A stretch of DNA of 9,113 bases, taken from Actinomycetes bacterium (GTDB lineage Bacteria; Actinomycetota; Acidimicrobiia; Acidimicrobiales; RAAP-2). Below, piece after piece: positions 1 through 6,167 of this stretch (its first letter is position 1; every line of letters begins with the position of its first letter). The notes below the pieces were generated by a model. The model saw nothing but the letters and a program-made list of their open reading frames with translations, had not been told where the DNA came from and searched no databases. The translations under genes and the position numbers were made by a program. The stretch covers positions 1 to 9,113 of the forward strand of contig JAKABC010000061.1 of the NCBI GenBank assembly GCA_021802025.1, in the 5' to 3' direction.

Positions 1-335
1 AAATAGGTGCCGGTCTGGACCTCGACGAGGGTCACCGGCTCGGTGCCGCGGTTCTCGCACCGGTGCGCCTGGCCGACCGCGATGTCGGTGCTCTGGCCCG
101 GCCCGAGGGTGAACTCCTCGCCGTCGAGCACCACCGTCGCGACGCCGGCCACCACGAACCAGTGCTCGGCGCGCCGGCGGTGGCGCTGATAGCTCAACCG
201 CTTCCCGGGCTCGACCACGAGCCGCTTCACCTTGTGGTCGCCGCGCTCGTCGTCGAGCACCCAGAAGGCGCCCCAGGGCCGGTAGTCGAGCTCTCGACCA
301 CGTTCGTCGTGGTGGGCGTCGTCGGTGGTGGTCAT
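1..335 (-). CDS. Cupin, mannose-6-phosphate isomerase type II family (C-terminal part cut by window edge)
   Basis: The 111 complete codons visible read as a single cupin domain of the type found at the C-terminus of bifunctional GDP-mannose pyrophosphorylase/phosphomannose isomerases and in stand-alone proteins. Family hallmarks seen in order: RPWGAFWVLDD (about 19-29), KVKRLVVEPGKRLSYQ (about 35-50), the metal-site stretch RRRAEHWFVVAG (about 52-63), a GQSTDI turn, a second metal-site stretch GQAHRCEN, and VEVQTGTY at the cut. The first His of the usual HxH pair is kept in QRHRRRAEHW. ATG at 335 is chosen because it overlaps the folD stop as ATGA and has GAGAGGA (340-346) four bases upstream, so it is probably co-transcribed and translationally coupled with folD. 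The family interconverts mannose-6-P and fructose-6-P. Whether this single-domain member has that activity cannot be told from sequence. The 3' end lies outside the window. Confidence 0.85.
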   Translation of the reverse strand, partial: MTTTDDAHHDERGRELDYRPWGAFWVLDDERGDHKVKRLVVEPGKRLSYQRHRRRAEHWFVVAGVATVVLDGEEFTLGPGQSTDIAVGQAHRCENRGTEPVTLVEVQTGTY

Positions 336-1183
336 CGTGTCCTCTCGGCGGCCAGCACGGCGTTGCGCAACAGCATGGCACGGGTCATGGGACCCACTCC
401 ACCCAGGCGCGGCGTGACCCACCCGGCCACCTCGGCGACGTCCTCGGCGAGGTCCGAGAGCAGACGGCGGCCCGCAAAGGAGGTGCCCGCCCCCACGACG
501 GCCGCCCCGGGCTTGACCATGTCGGCCGTCACCAGGCCCGCCCGTCCGGCGGCCGCGACGACGACGTCGCCGGCGCGCACGAGGTCGGCGAAGTCCTCCA
601 CGCCGGTGTGCACGACCGTGACCGCGGCGTTGCAGTGGGGCCGCTTCATCGCGAGCAGGAGCGCGAGGGGACGGCCGATGGTGAGACCGCGACCGATCAC
701 CACGACGTGGCGGCCCTCGACGGGCACGTCGAAGGCGGCGAGCAGCTCGACGATCCCTTGGGGGGTGCAGGGCAGCGGCCCGGGGTTGCCCATGACGAGC
801 CGGCCGAGGTTCACCGGGTGGAGCCCGTCGACATCCTTCTCGGGGCGCACCCGCATCAGCACGGCCGCCTCGTCGACGCCCGCGGGCAGCGGGAGCTGGA
901 CGAGGATCGAGTGGACGGCCGGGTCCTCGTTGAAGCGATCGACGACGGCCTCGATGTCGGCCTGGCTCGCGTCGGCGGGCAGGTGCACGTCGAAAGAGCG
1001 CACGCCGATCTCGGCGCACTCGGCCACCTTCATGGCGACGTAGCGGGCGCTCGAGGGGTCCTCGCCCACGAGGAGCGTCCCGAGCCCGGGGGTCACCCCG
1101 GTCCCGACGAGACGAGCGACGCGCTCGGTGAGCTGCATCTTCACGCCCGCGGCGACCCGTTCGCCGTCGAGTAACTGGGCCAT
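332..1183 (-). CDS. folD: Bifunctional methylenetetrahydrofolate dehydrogenase / methenyltetrahydrofolate cyclohydrolase FolD
   Basis: This 283-aa cytosolic enzyme interconverts 5,10-methylene-THF, 5,10-methenyl-THF and 10-formyl-THF using NADP(H), and supplies the formyl donor for PurN and PurH, encoded nearby. The length is normal. The catalytic lysine is in RYVAMK (Lys52). The substrate-site VQLPLPAG is at about 95-102, KDVDGLHPVN at 116-125 (Asp119), PCTPQG at 138-143, the nucleotide-binding VIGRGLTIGRP at 162-172 and GGVGPMT at 261-267. The C-terminal lobe departs from the usual pattern: the common DVG...GDV is VGAG...SDL, and TPVPGGVGP is TPRLGGVGP. ATG 1183 starts the conserved MAQLLDGERVA N-terminus, although its AGGAGG (1187-1192) is only 3 nt away; an upstream open extension has no family similarity. 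Codon 4 is TTA, the only in-frame TTA I found. The stop overlaps the cupin start. It is divergent from the toxin-antitoxin module. Confidence 0.96.
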   Translation of the reverse strand: MAQLLDGERVAAGVKMQLTERVARLVGTGVTPGLGTLLVGEDPSSARYVAMKVAECAEIGVRSFDVHLPADASQADIEAVVDRFNEDPAVHSILVQLPLPAGVDEAAVLMRVRPEKDVDGLHPVNLGRLVMGNPGPLPCTPQGIVELLAAFDVPVEGRHVVVIGRGLTIGRPLALLLAMKRPHCNAAVTVVHTGVEDFADLVRAGDVVVAAAGRAGLVTADMVKPGAAVVGAGTSFAGRRLLSDLAEDVAEVAGWVTPRLGGVGPMTRAMLLRNAVLAAERTR

Positions 1184-1186
1184 GGT

Positions 1187-1192
1187 CCTCCT
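1187..1192 (-). promoter_or_regulatory. Ribosome binding site of folD
   Basis: AGGAGG lies 3 nt before ATG 1183. The motif is perfect but the spacing is shorter than the usual 5-8 nt. It supports this start over any further upstream, where no such motif precedes a start codon. Confidence 0.65.
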
Positions 1193-1268
1193 GGGTGCCG
1201 GGGAGGTCGCCACGACACTCCGCCCGTGACATCTTCCCACCCTCGCCCGGGCCGCCTCGCGGGTCCCG

Positions 1269-1300
1269 CCCGACGCCGACGGCTCGGTCGGGGGCCCGAC
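1269..1300. repeat. Three alternating self-complementary 6-mers in the folD / toxin-antitoxin intergenic region
   Basis: CCCGAC (1269-1274), GTCGGG (1287-1292) and CCCGAC (1295-1300) allow two mutually exclusive pairings: first with second (12-nt loop, itself containing GCC-GAC-GGC) or second with third (2-nt loop as counted, about 4 if the stem frays). The segments lie just upstream of the toxin-antitoxin operator. They would fall in a folD leader transcript only if that began further upstream, within the operator region. In sequence this GC-rich, such complementarity can arise by chance, so function is uncertain. Confidence 0.3.
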
Positions 1301-1302
1301 TC

Positions 1303-1329
1303 GTAGCACTTTGTAGCACTGAGTGCTAC
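1303..1329 (+). promoter_or_regulatory. Operator of the toxin-antitoxin module: direct plus inverted GTAGCACT half-sites
   Basis: GTAGCACT occurs at 1303-1310 and again at 1313-1320, followed by its exact inverse AGTGCTAC at 1322-1329. The last two form a perfect 17-bp palindrome centred on G1321. The arrangement spans the -35 to -10 interval of the inferred promoter, so occupancy would block RNA polymerase. Phd- and VapB-type antitoxins usually repress their own operon by binding such palindromes with the toxin as co-repressor, and that is the likeliest reader here. The outer pair also resembles the CIRCE element in half-site and spacing, which is discussed as a separate finding. Confidence 0.8.
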
Positions 1330-1338
1330 GCTGGCCCC
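1324..1338 (+). promoter_or_regulatory. Extended -10 promoter of the toxin-antitoxin operon, leaderless
   Basis: TGC followed by TACGCT (1327-1332) matches an extended -10 (TGnTAnnnT). Six bases later comes GTG 1339, where transcription is expected to begin. No Shine-Dalgarno motif precedes this GTG, so the mRNA is probably leaderless. The -35 region is poor (GTAGCA at 1303-1308 with an 18-bp spacer, about three matches), which fits an extended -10 promoter. It overlaps the operator palindrome. Confidence 0.6.
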
Positions 1339-1587
1339 GTGAGCCCGACGATCCCCCAGCGAGAGCTGCGCAACGACAACGCCCGCGTCATCGACCGGGT
1401 CGTGGCCGGCGAGAGCTTCGTCGTGACCCGCCACGGGGTGCCCGTCGCCGAGTTGCGCCCCCTGTCCCCCGCGACCCGCACCGTCGTTACGACGTCCTCC
1501 CTCGCCGCCGTTCTCCGTGGGGGACCCCCCGTCGACGCCGGTCGCTTCCGCGCCGACCTCGACGCGGTCATCGACCCCGGTCTCTAG
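1339..1587 (+). CDS. Antitoxin, Phd/YefM (VapB-like) family
   Basis: A small 82-aa protein expected to bind DNA through its N-terminal half and neutralise the toxin through its C-terminal tail. The N-terminus IPQRELRNDNARVIDRV, followed by GESFVVTRHGVPVAELRPL, is the characteristic Phd/YefM fold signature (roughly residues 5-43). The tail (SSLAAVLRGG, then RADLDAVIDPGL) resembles the toxin-wrapping tails of antitoxins paired with PIN toxins. GTG 1339 is chosen because the family similarity starts at once, the -10 box is 6 nt upstream, and the open frame further upstream runs through the operator. There is no Shine-Dalgarno sequence. The stop TAG is followed directly by the toxin's GTG. Codons such as GTT, CGT and GGA are more frequent than in neighbouring core genes, which hints at a different origin. 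Cognate activity is inferred from pairing. Confidence 0.9.
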   Translation: MSPTIPQRELRNDNARVIDRVVAGESFVVTRHGVPVAELRPLSPATRTVVTTSSLAAVLRGGPPVDAGRFRADLDAVIDPGL

Positions 1588-1983
1588 GTGACGACGGGAC
1601 TGCTCGACACCTCGGTCGTCATCGACTGGGACGACCCGGCGGTCCAGCGGGCTCTCCCGGCGTCGGTCTCGATCAGTGCGATCACCTTCGCGGAGCTGGC
1701 CGCGGGGCCGATCCTCGCCTCGGCGATCACGGAGCGCTCCGCCCGTCAGGCTCGACTCCAGCAGGTGGAGGCCACCCTCGAGCCGATCCCCTTCGACGCG
1801 GCGGCGGCGCGCAGCTTCGCCCTCGTCGTGGCGTCGGTCGCGGCCTCGGGACGACGCCACCGATCACGCATGGCCGATCTCTTGATCGCGGCCACGGCGC
1901 ACGCCCACGGGCTCACGCTCTACACGCGAAACCCCGACGACTTCATGGGGCTGGAGAGACTCGTCGACATCGTCGCCGTGTGA
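1588..1983 (+). CDS. vapC: PIN-domain ribonuclease toxin, VapC family
   Basis: The 131-aa protein is a typical VapC: a single PIN domain, expected to cleave specific RNAs (tRNA, rRNA or mRNA) in a Mg/Mn-dependent way when released from the antitoxin. The acidic residues are all in place: Asp7 in GLLDTSVVID, Glu36 in ITFAEL, Asp97 in SRMADLLIAATA, and Asp117/Asp118 in TRNPDDF. The last strand ends in LVDIVAV. The toxin thus looks catalytically intact. The start is GTG 1588, immediately after the antitoxin TAG with no ribosome binding site of its own, so translation probably depends on re-initiation after the antitoxin. The stop is 10 bp from the stop of purH on the other strand and no clear terminator separates them, so read-through would be antisense to purH. 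The RNA target cannot be predicted. Confidence 0.93.
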   Translation: MTTGLLDTSVVIDWDDPAVQRALPASVSISAITFAELAAGPILASAITERSARQARLQQVEATLEPIPFDAAAARSFALVVASVAASGRRHRSRMADLLIAATAHAHGLTLYTRNPDDFMGLERLVDIVAV

Positions 1984-1993
1984 CCCCGTGGCC

Positions 1994-3502
1994 CTAGTGG
2001 CGAAAGTGCCGCTCGCCGGTCATCATCATCGCAATCCCCGCCGCGTCGGCGGCCGCGACGATCTCGCGGTCGCGCACCGACCCGCCCGGCTGGACGACGG
2101 CCGTGACCCCGGCCTCGATGAGTCGCTCGAGCCCGTCGGGGAACGGGAAGAACGCGTCGGAGGCGGCCGACGCCCCCCGGGCCCGCTCGCCGGCCTTGGC
2201 GATGGCGAGCTCGGCCGCGACGACCCGGGACTGCTGGCCGGCGCCCACGCCCACCGCGACGCCGTCGCGCGCGATGACGACGGCGTTGGAGGTCGTGCGC
2301 GCACAGACCCGCCAGGCGACCACGAGGTCGACCAGCTGGGCCGGCGTCGGGACGGCCCTCGTCGCGCACGTCCACGTCGCGGGCGCGGCCACCAGCTCGT
2401 CGGCGCTCTGGACGAGGGCGGTGTCGCCCAGGGTGCGCACCGAGAGCCCGAGCGGCTCGGGAGCGGGCGCGGCGAGGAGCCGGGTGGCCTTGCGCCGGGC
2501 GACGAGGGCCTCGATCGCCCCGGGACTGAAGCCGGTCGCGACGATCACGTCGGCCTGGGGCCCGGCGGCGATGACCGCGGCCAGCTGGTCGTCGACCTCA
2601 CCGCCGATCGCGACGACCCCCCCGAAGGCGCTCTGGGGGTCGGCCGCGAGGGCCCGCGCGAAGGCCTCGCCGAGGGTCTCGGCGAGCGCGGCCCCCGAGG
2701 CGTTGGCGTGCTTGATGATGGCCGCGGCCCGCGAGCCGGGCACGTCGGCCTCGAGCTCGTGCACGAGGCGCCAGGCGGCGTCGGCGTCGAAGTAGTTGAG
2801 GTACGACAGCGCCGACCCGGCGTGCTGGGTGACCGCGTCCCACCACGGGCGCGCCCCGGCGCGCCGGTAGCGCGCGGCGCGCTGGTGGGGGTTCTCGCCG
2901 TAGCGGGTGGGGGCGGCGCGCTCGAGGTCGAGCACGAGCCGCTCGGGCAGCGCCTCGTCGTCGGCCATCCAAGCGGCGATGCGCGCGTCGTAGGCGGCGG
3001 TCGTCGCGAACGCCGCCTGGGCGAGGCGCCGGCGCGTCTCTTCGGTGGTGGCCCCGCGCTCGCGCAGCTCATCAAGGACCGCCCCGTACTGACCCGGGTC
3101 GGTGACGACGGTGACGTGGGCGTGGTTCTTCGCCGCGGCGCGCACCATCGTCGGCCCGCCCACGTCGATCAGCTCGATCGAGGGGTCGGCGGCGAAGGGG
3201 TAGAGGTTCACCACCACCAGGTCGATCGGGGCGATCGCGTGCGCCTCGAGCTGGGCGCGGTGCTCGGGTCGCGCGAGGTCCGCGAGGATCCCCGCGTGGA
3301 CGCGCGGGTGCAGGGTCTTCACCCGGCCGTCGAGCATCTCGGGAAAGCCCGTGAGCTCGGCGACCTCGAGGGGCGCGAGGCCCGCGTCAGCGAGCGCGCG
3401 GGCCGTCTGGCCCGAGGCGACGAGCTCACAGCCCAGCTCGGCGAGCCCCCGGGCGAAGTCGACGAGCCCGGTCTTGTCGTAGACGCTGAGCAGCGCCCTC
3501 AC
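1994..3502 (-). CDS. purH: Bifunctional AICAR formyltransferase / IMP cyclohydrolase PurH
   Basis: This 502-aa enzyme catalyses the last two steps of de novo IMP synthesis: formylation of AICAR by 10-formyl-THF, then ring closure. The N-terminal cyclohydrolase domain shows LLSVYDKTGLVDFA (about 4-17), TGFPEMLDGRVKTLHP (51-66), LVVVNLYPF (95-103) and IDVGGPTMVRAAAKN (112-126). The formyltransferase domain shows YGENPHQ (201-207), the catalytic Lys264-His265 in KHANASG, SAFGGVVA (291-298), GVGAGQQSRV (418-427), FFPFPDG (451-457), GGSVRD (473-478) and the C-terminal TGERHFRH. The motif reads KHANASG instead of the more usual KHANPCG; Lys-His is kept, so activity is expected. GTG 3502 is chosen because it overlaps the purN stop as GTGA and starts directly at the conserved N-terminus. 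The length is slightly shorter than the roughly 510-530 aa of many homologues. It is last in the minus-strand operon. Confidence 0.97.
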   Translation of the reverse strand: MRALLSVYDKTGLVDFARGLAELGCELVASGQTARALADAGLAPLEVAELTGFPEMLDGRVKTLHPRVHAGILADLARPEHRAQLEAHAIAPIDLVVVNLYPFAADPSIELIDVGGPTMVRAAAKNHAHVTVVTDPGQYGAVLDELRERGATTEETRRRLAQAAFATTAAYDARIAAWMADDEALPERLVLDLERAAPTRYGENPHQRAARYRRAGARPWWDAVTQHAGSALSYLNYFDADAAWRLVHELEADVPGSRAAAIIKHANASGAALAETLGEAFARALAADPQSAFGGVVAIGGEVDDQLAAVIAAGPQADVIVATGFSPGAIEALVARRKATRLLAAPAPEPLGLSVRTLGDTALVQSADELVAAPATWTCATRAVPTPAQLVDLVVAWRVCARTTSNAVVIARDGVAVGVGAGQQSRVVAAELAIAKAGERARGASAASDAFFPFPDGLERLIEAGVTAVVQPGGSVRDREIVAAADAAGIAMMMTGERHFRH

Positions 3503-4116
3503 GCCGGCTCCCGATCGAGGGCGAGGTCGGCCGGCTCGCGGCCCGCGGCGAGCAGCGCTAGTGCGCGCGCGACGACCTCGGGGTAGAGCGCGCGCTCGAC
3601 GGCCTTGATCCGCTCGTGCAGGCCGGCCTCGTCGTCGCCGGCGAGGACCGGGACGCGCCGCTGGGCGAGGATCGGCCCGTCGTCGAGGGCCTCGGTCGCC
3701 AGGTGCACCGTGCAGCCGGTCTCGGCCACGCCGGCCGCGAGGGTGGCCGCGACGGCGTGCCACCCCTTGAAGGCCGGCAGCAGGCTCGGGTGGGTGTTGA
3801 GGACCCGGCCGGGGAAGGCGGCGAAGAACGAGGGGGCGAGCACGGTGCCGAAGCCGGCCATGGCGACGAGCCCCACGCCGCGCGCGGCGAGGGCCGCGGC
3901 GAGCTCGACGCTGTAGCGCTCGCGCTCGAAGCCCTGGGCGAACCCCCCGTAGGCGGCCCGATCTAGGAGCAGCGCCTCGACACCGACGTCGCGCGCGATC
4001 GCGAGGGCCCGACACGGCCGGTCGCTCGCCACCACGCTCGGGACGAGGTCGCGATCGACGAAGGCCTCGAGGATGGTCCCCGAGCCCGAGACGAGCACGC
4101 CGAGGGCGACGGCCAC
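3499..4116 (-). CDS. purN: Phosphoribosylglycinamide formyltransferase PurN
   Basis: The 205-aa GAR transformylase transfers a formyl group from 10-formyl-THF to glycinamide ribonucleotide, the third step of purine synthesis. The catalytic triad of the family is present: Asn107 and His109 in VLNTHPSLLPAF, and Asp145 in ALDDGPILAQ. The N-terminal phosphate loop is LVSGSGTILEAF (8-19), with Ile where many homologues have Asn. The AGFGTVLAP strand (87-95), the TVHLATE stretch and VPVLAGDD follow. The start is GTG 4116, two bases after the sucD stop (TAG-CG-GTG). There is no ribosome binding site, so expression relies on coupling with sucD. The 3' end overlaps purH by four bases. The sucCD-purN-purH succession recalls the order seen in other actinobacteria such as Streptomyces. 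Confidence 0.96.
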   Translation of the reverse strand: MAVALGVLVSGSGTILEAFVDRDLVPSVVASDRPCRALAIARDVGVEALLLDRAAYGGFAQGFERERYSVELAAALAARGVGLVAMAGFGTVLAPSFFAAFPGRVLNTHPSLLPAFKGWHAVAATLAAGVAETGCTVHLATEALDDGPILAQRRVPVLAGDDEAGLHERIKAVERALYPEVVARALALLAAGREPADLALDREPA

Positions 4117-4118
4117 CG

Positions 4119-5003
4119 CTAGAGCGCCCGGACGATCTCGACCATCGCCTCGCCGGCCTCGGTGGGGTTCTGACAGACCCGCACCCCCGCCTCGGCCAGG
4201 GCGGCCATCTTGGCCTGGGCCGTCCCCTTCGAGCCCGAGATGATCGCCCCGGCGTGGCCCATCTTGCGCCCCGGGGGGGCGGTGACGCCGGCCACGTAGG
4301 CGACGACCGGCTTGTCCATGTTCTTAGCGATCCACTCCGCGGCCCGCTCCTCCTCCGACCCGCCGATCTCGCCGATCATCATCACGGCCCTCGTCTCGGG
4401 GTCGGCCTGGAAGGCCTCCAGGCAGTCGATGAAGTTGGTGCCGGGCACCGGGTCCCCGCCGATGCCCACGCAGGTCGTCTGGCCGACGCCCTTTTGGCTC
4501 AGCTCGTAGAGCGCCTGGTAGGTGAGGGTCCCCGAGCGCGAGACGATGCCGACCGGCCCGCCCGCCAGGGCGATGTCGCCCGAGGTGATGCCGATGTTGC
4601 ACTTGCCCGGGCTGATGATCCCCGGGCAGTTGGGTCCGAGCAGGCGCACCCCGGGGTGCTCGTGCACCAGCCGGTTGTAGGTGAGGGCCTCATCCTGGGC
4701 CGGGATGCCCTCGGTGATGCACACGATGAACTCGATCCCGCCCTCGGCGGCCTCGAGGATGGCGGCCGAGGCGAAGCGCGGCGGCACGGCGATGAAGCTC
4801 GCCGTGGCGCCGGTCGTCTCGACGGCCTCTTTGACCGAGTTGAAGACCGGGATGCCCTCGACGTCGGTGCCGCCCTTGCCCGGGGTGACCCCGCCCACGA
4901 CCCGCGTGCCGTAGGCGCGGTTGCGCAGCCCGTGGAAGCGGCCCTGGGAGCCCGTGAGGCCCTGGACGATGACGGTGGTGGTCTCGTCGACGAAGATGCT
5001 CAC
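4119..5003 (-). CDS. sucD: Succinyl-CoA synthetase (ADP/GDP-forming) alpha subunit SucD
   Basis: This 294-aa subunit binds CoA and carries the histidine phosphorylated during the reversible conversion of succinyl-CoA to succinate plus NTP in the TCA cycle. The Rossmann CoA-binding domain opens with VIVQGLTGSQGRFH (11-24). Further family motifs are GVTPGKGG (38-45), FIAVPP (70-75), CITEGIPAQD (95-104), LLGPNCPG (121-128) and SRSGTLTY (155-162). The active His250 is in GRKMGHAGAIISG, and the phosphohistidine-contacting GEIGGSEEE is at 211-219. GTG 5003 is chosen over an upstream ATG because AGGAG (5008-5012) sits 4 nt before it, overlapping the sucC stop, and the family N-terminus begins there. 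The gap from sucC is 7 nt. Length and motifs are complete, so it is expected to be functional with the adjacent SucC. Confidence 0.98.
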   Translation of the reverse strand: MSIFVDETTTVIVQGLTGSQGRFHGLRNRAYGTRVVGGVTPGKGGTDVEGIPVFNSVKEAVETTGATASFIAVPPRFASAAILEAAEGGIEFIVCITEGIPAQDEALTYNRLVHEHPGVRLLGPNCPGIISPGKCNIGITSGDIALAGGPVGIVSRSGTLTYQALYELSQKGVGQTTCVGIGGDPVPGTNFIDCLEAFQADPETRAVMMIGEIGGSEEERAAEWIAKNMDKPVVAYVAGVTAPPGRKMGHAGAIISGSKGTAQAKMAALAEAGVRVCQNPTEAGEAMVEIVRAL

Positions 5004-5007
5004 GACG

Positions 5008-5013
5008 CTCCTA
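5008..5013 (-). promoter_or_regulatory. Ribosome binding site of sucD, overlapping the sucC stop codon
   Basis: TAGGAG combines the sucC stop (TAG) with an AGGAG motif four bases before GTG 5003. This sets the sucD start and implies translational coupling of the two synthetase subunits. Confidence 0.75.
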
Positions 5014-6150
5014 TCGGGCCAGGGCCACGGCGCGGCGCGCGGCCTCCAACATGGTGGGTTCGGTGACGAGTCGGTCACTCAGGTGTGGGGCGAGGATCGC
5101 GCGACCCTCGACGGCGTTGGTGCCATCCAGGCGCAGCACGATCGGCGAGGCGATCTCGACGCGCCCCAGCGCCTCGAGGACGCCCTTGGCGACCTCGTCG
5201 ACCCGCGTGATGCCACCGAAGATGTTCACGAAGATGCTGCGCACCTTGGGGTCGGCGTTGATGACCTCGAGGGCCGCGGCCATCACGTCGGCGTTGGCGC
5301 CGCCGCCGATGTCGAGGAAGTTCGCCGCCGAGCCCCCGACCTGGTTCACGACGTCCAGGGTCGACATCGCCAGGCCCGCGCCGTTGGCGATGATGCCCAC
5401 CGTGCCGTCGAGGCCGATGTAGTTGAGCCCCTTCTCCCGGGCGCGGCGCTCGCGCGGGTCCTCGAACTCGTCCCCCCGGAACTCGTCCCACTCGGGGTGG
5501 CGAAAGGCCGCGTTGTCGTCCAGGGTCACCTTCGCGTCGAGGGCGTGGACCCGGCCACCGGGGGTGAGGATCAACGGGTTGATCTCCGCGAGGTCGCAGT
5601 CGCCCTCGGTGTAGCAGCGATAGAGCGCGACGAGCAGCTCGGCCGCCTGGTCCCGGGCCGCCTCGTCGAGGCCGGCCTCGTCCACCCAGCGTCGCGCGCT
5701 CGCCGGATCGAGCCCGTTCACCGGGTCGATCGGCAGCATCGCGATCGCCTCGGGATTCTCGGCCGCGACCACCTCGATCTCCACCCCGCCCTGGGCGCTC
5801 AGCATGCCCAGGTGGACCTTGTTCGGCCGGTCCAGGGTGAACGACGCGTAGTACTCCTTGGCGATGTCGCTCGCGTGCTCGACCCAGAGGCGCTTAACGA
5901 CGTGGCCCTTGATGTCGAGCCCGAGGATGCTCGTGGCGTGGGTGGCGACCTCGTCGGGGGTGGTCGCGAGCTTCACGCCCCCGGCCTTGCCGCGCCCGCC
6001 CACCTTGACCTGGGCCTTCACGACCACCGGGAAGCCCACCCGCTCGGCGACCCCGAGGGCCTCCTCGACGGTGTCGGCCACCCCGCCGGGCGAGACGGGG
6101 ATCCCGTAGCGCGCGAAGTACTGCTTGCCTTGGTACTCGAAGAGGTCCAT
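5011..6150 (-). CDS. sucC: Succinyl-CoA synthetase beta subunit SucC
   Basis: The 379-aa ATP-grasp subunit binds the nucleotide and succinate and pairs with SucD. The N-terminus MDLFEYQGKQYFARYGIPV is the typical family start. It is followed by the ATP-grasp lysine region VVKAQVKVGGRGKAGGVK (about 43-60), the CDLAEINPL metal-binding segment, the LDAKVTLDDNA stretch, GLDGTVGIIANGAGLAMSTLD, LDIGGGA, and the C-terminal FVNIFGGITRVDEVAKGV. All are complete and near-consensus. ATG 6150 is preceded by AAAGGA (6155-6160) four bases upstream; the open frame upstream of it overlaps the previous gene without family similarity. It lies 17 nt downstream of the cobalamin-binding mutase subunit, so the two are very probably co-transcribed, placing enzymes that make and use succinyl-CoA together. 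Confidence 0.98.
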   Translation of the reverse strand: MDLFEYQGKQYFARYGIPVSPGGVADTVEEALGVAERVGFPVVVKAQVKVGGRGKAGGVKLATTPDEVATHATSILGLDIKGHVVKRLWVEHASDIAKEYYASFTLDRPNKVHLGMLSAQGGVEIEVVAAENPEAIAMLPIDPVNGLDPASARRWVDEAGLDEAARDQAAELLVALYRCYTEGDCDLAEINPLILTPGGRVHALDAKVTLDDNAAFRHPEWDEFRGDEFEDPRERRAREKGLNYIGLDGTVGIIANGAGLAMSTLDVVNQVGGSAANFLDIGGGANADVMAAALEVINADPKVRSIFVNIFGGITRVDEVAKGVLEALGRVEIASPIVLRLDGTNAVEGRAILAPHLSDRLVTEPTMLEAARRAVALAR

Positions 6151-6154
6151 GACG

Positions 6155-6160
6155 TCCTTT
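6155..6160 (-). promoter_or_regulatory. Ribosome binding site of sucC
   Basis: AAAGGA lies 4 nt before ATG 6150, in the 17-nt gap after the cobalamin-binding subunit gene. It confirms the sucC start. Confidence 0.65.
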
Positions 6161-6167
6161 CGACGGC

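Noticed and set aside
1984..2015. Possible terminator between the toxin gene and purH
   Set aside because: Only a three-pair stem (GGC...GCC around 1999-2010) inside the purH 3' end and no T-run; not enough for a terminator call.
2597..2716. PurH motif KHANASG instead of KHANPCG as a possible sign of inactivity
   Set aside because: The essential Lys-His pair is kept and animal enzymes also vary here (KHVSPAG), so this is ordinary family variation. It is noted in the PurH entry only.
1988..3586. Long plus-strand open frame opposite purH and part of purN
   Set aside because: It is Gly/Arg/Asp-rich with no family similarity, and is exactly what the complement of a GC3-rich gene yields. The minus strand encodes clear PurH and PurN.
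1994..4015. Possible PurN-PurH fusion or a long N-terminal extension of PurH
   Set aside because: The in-frame upstream part is Arg/Pro-rich and overlaps the real purN in another frame. The conserved PurH N-terminus begins exactly at GTG 3502 in a GTGA overlap.
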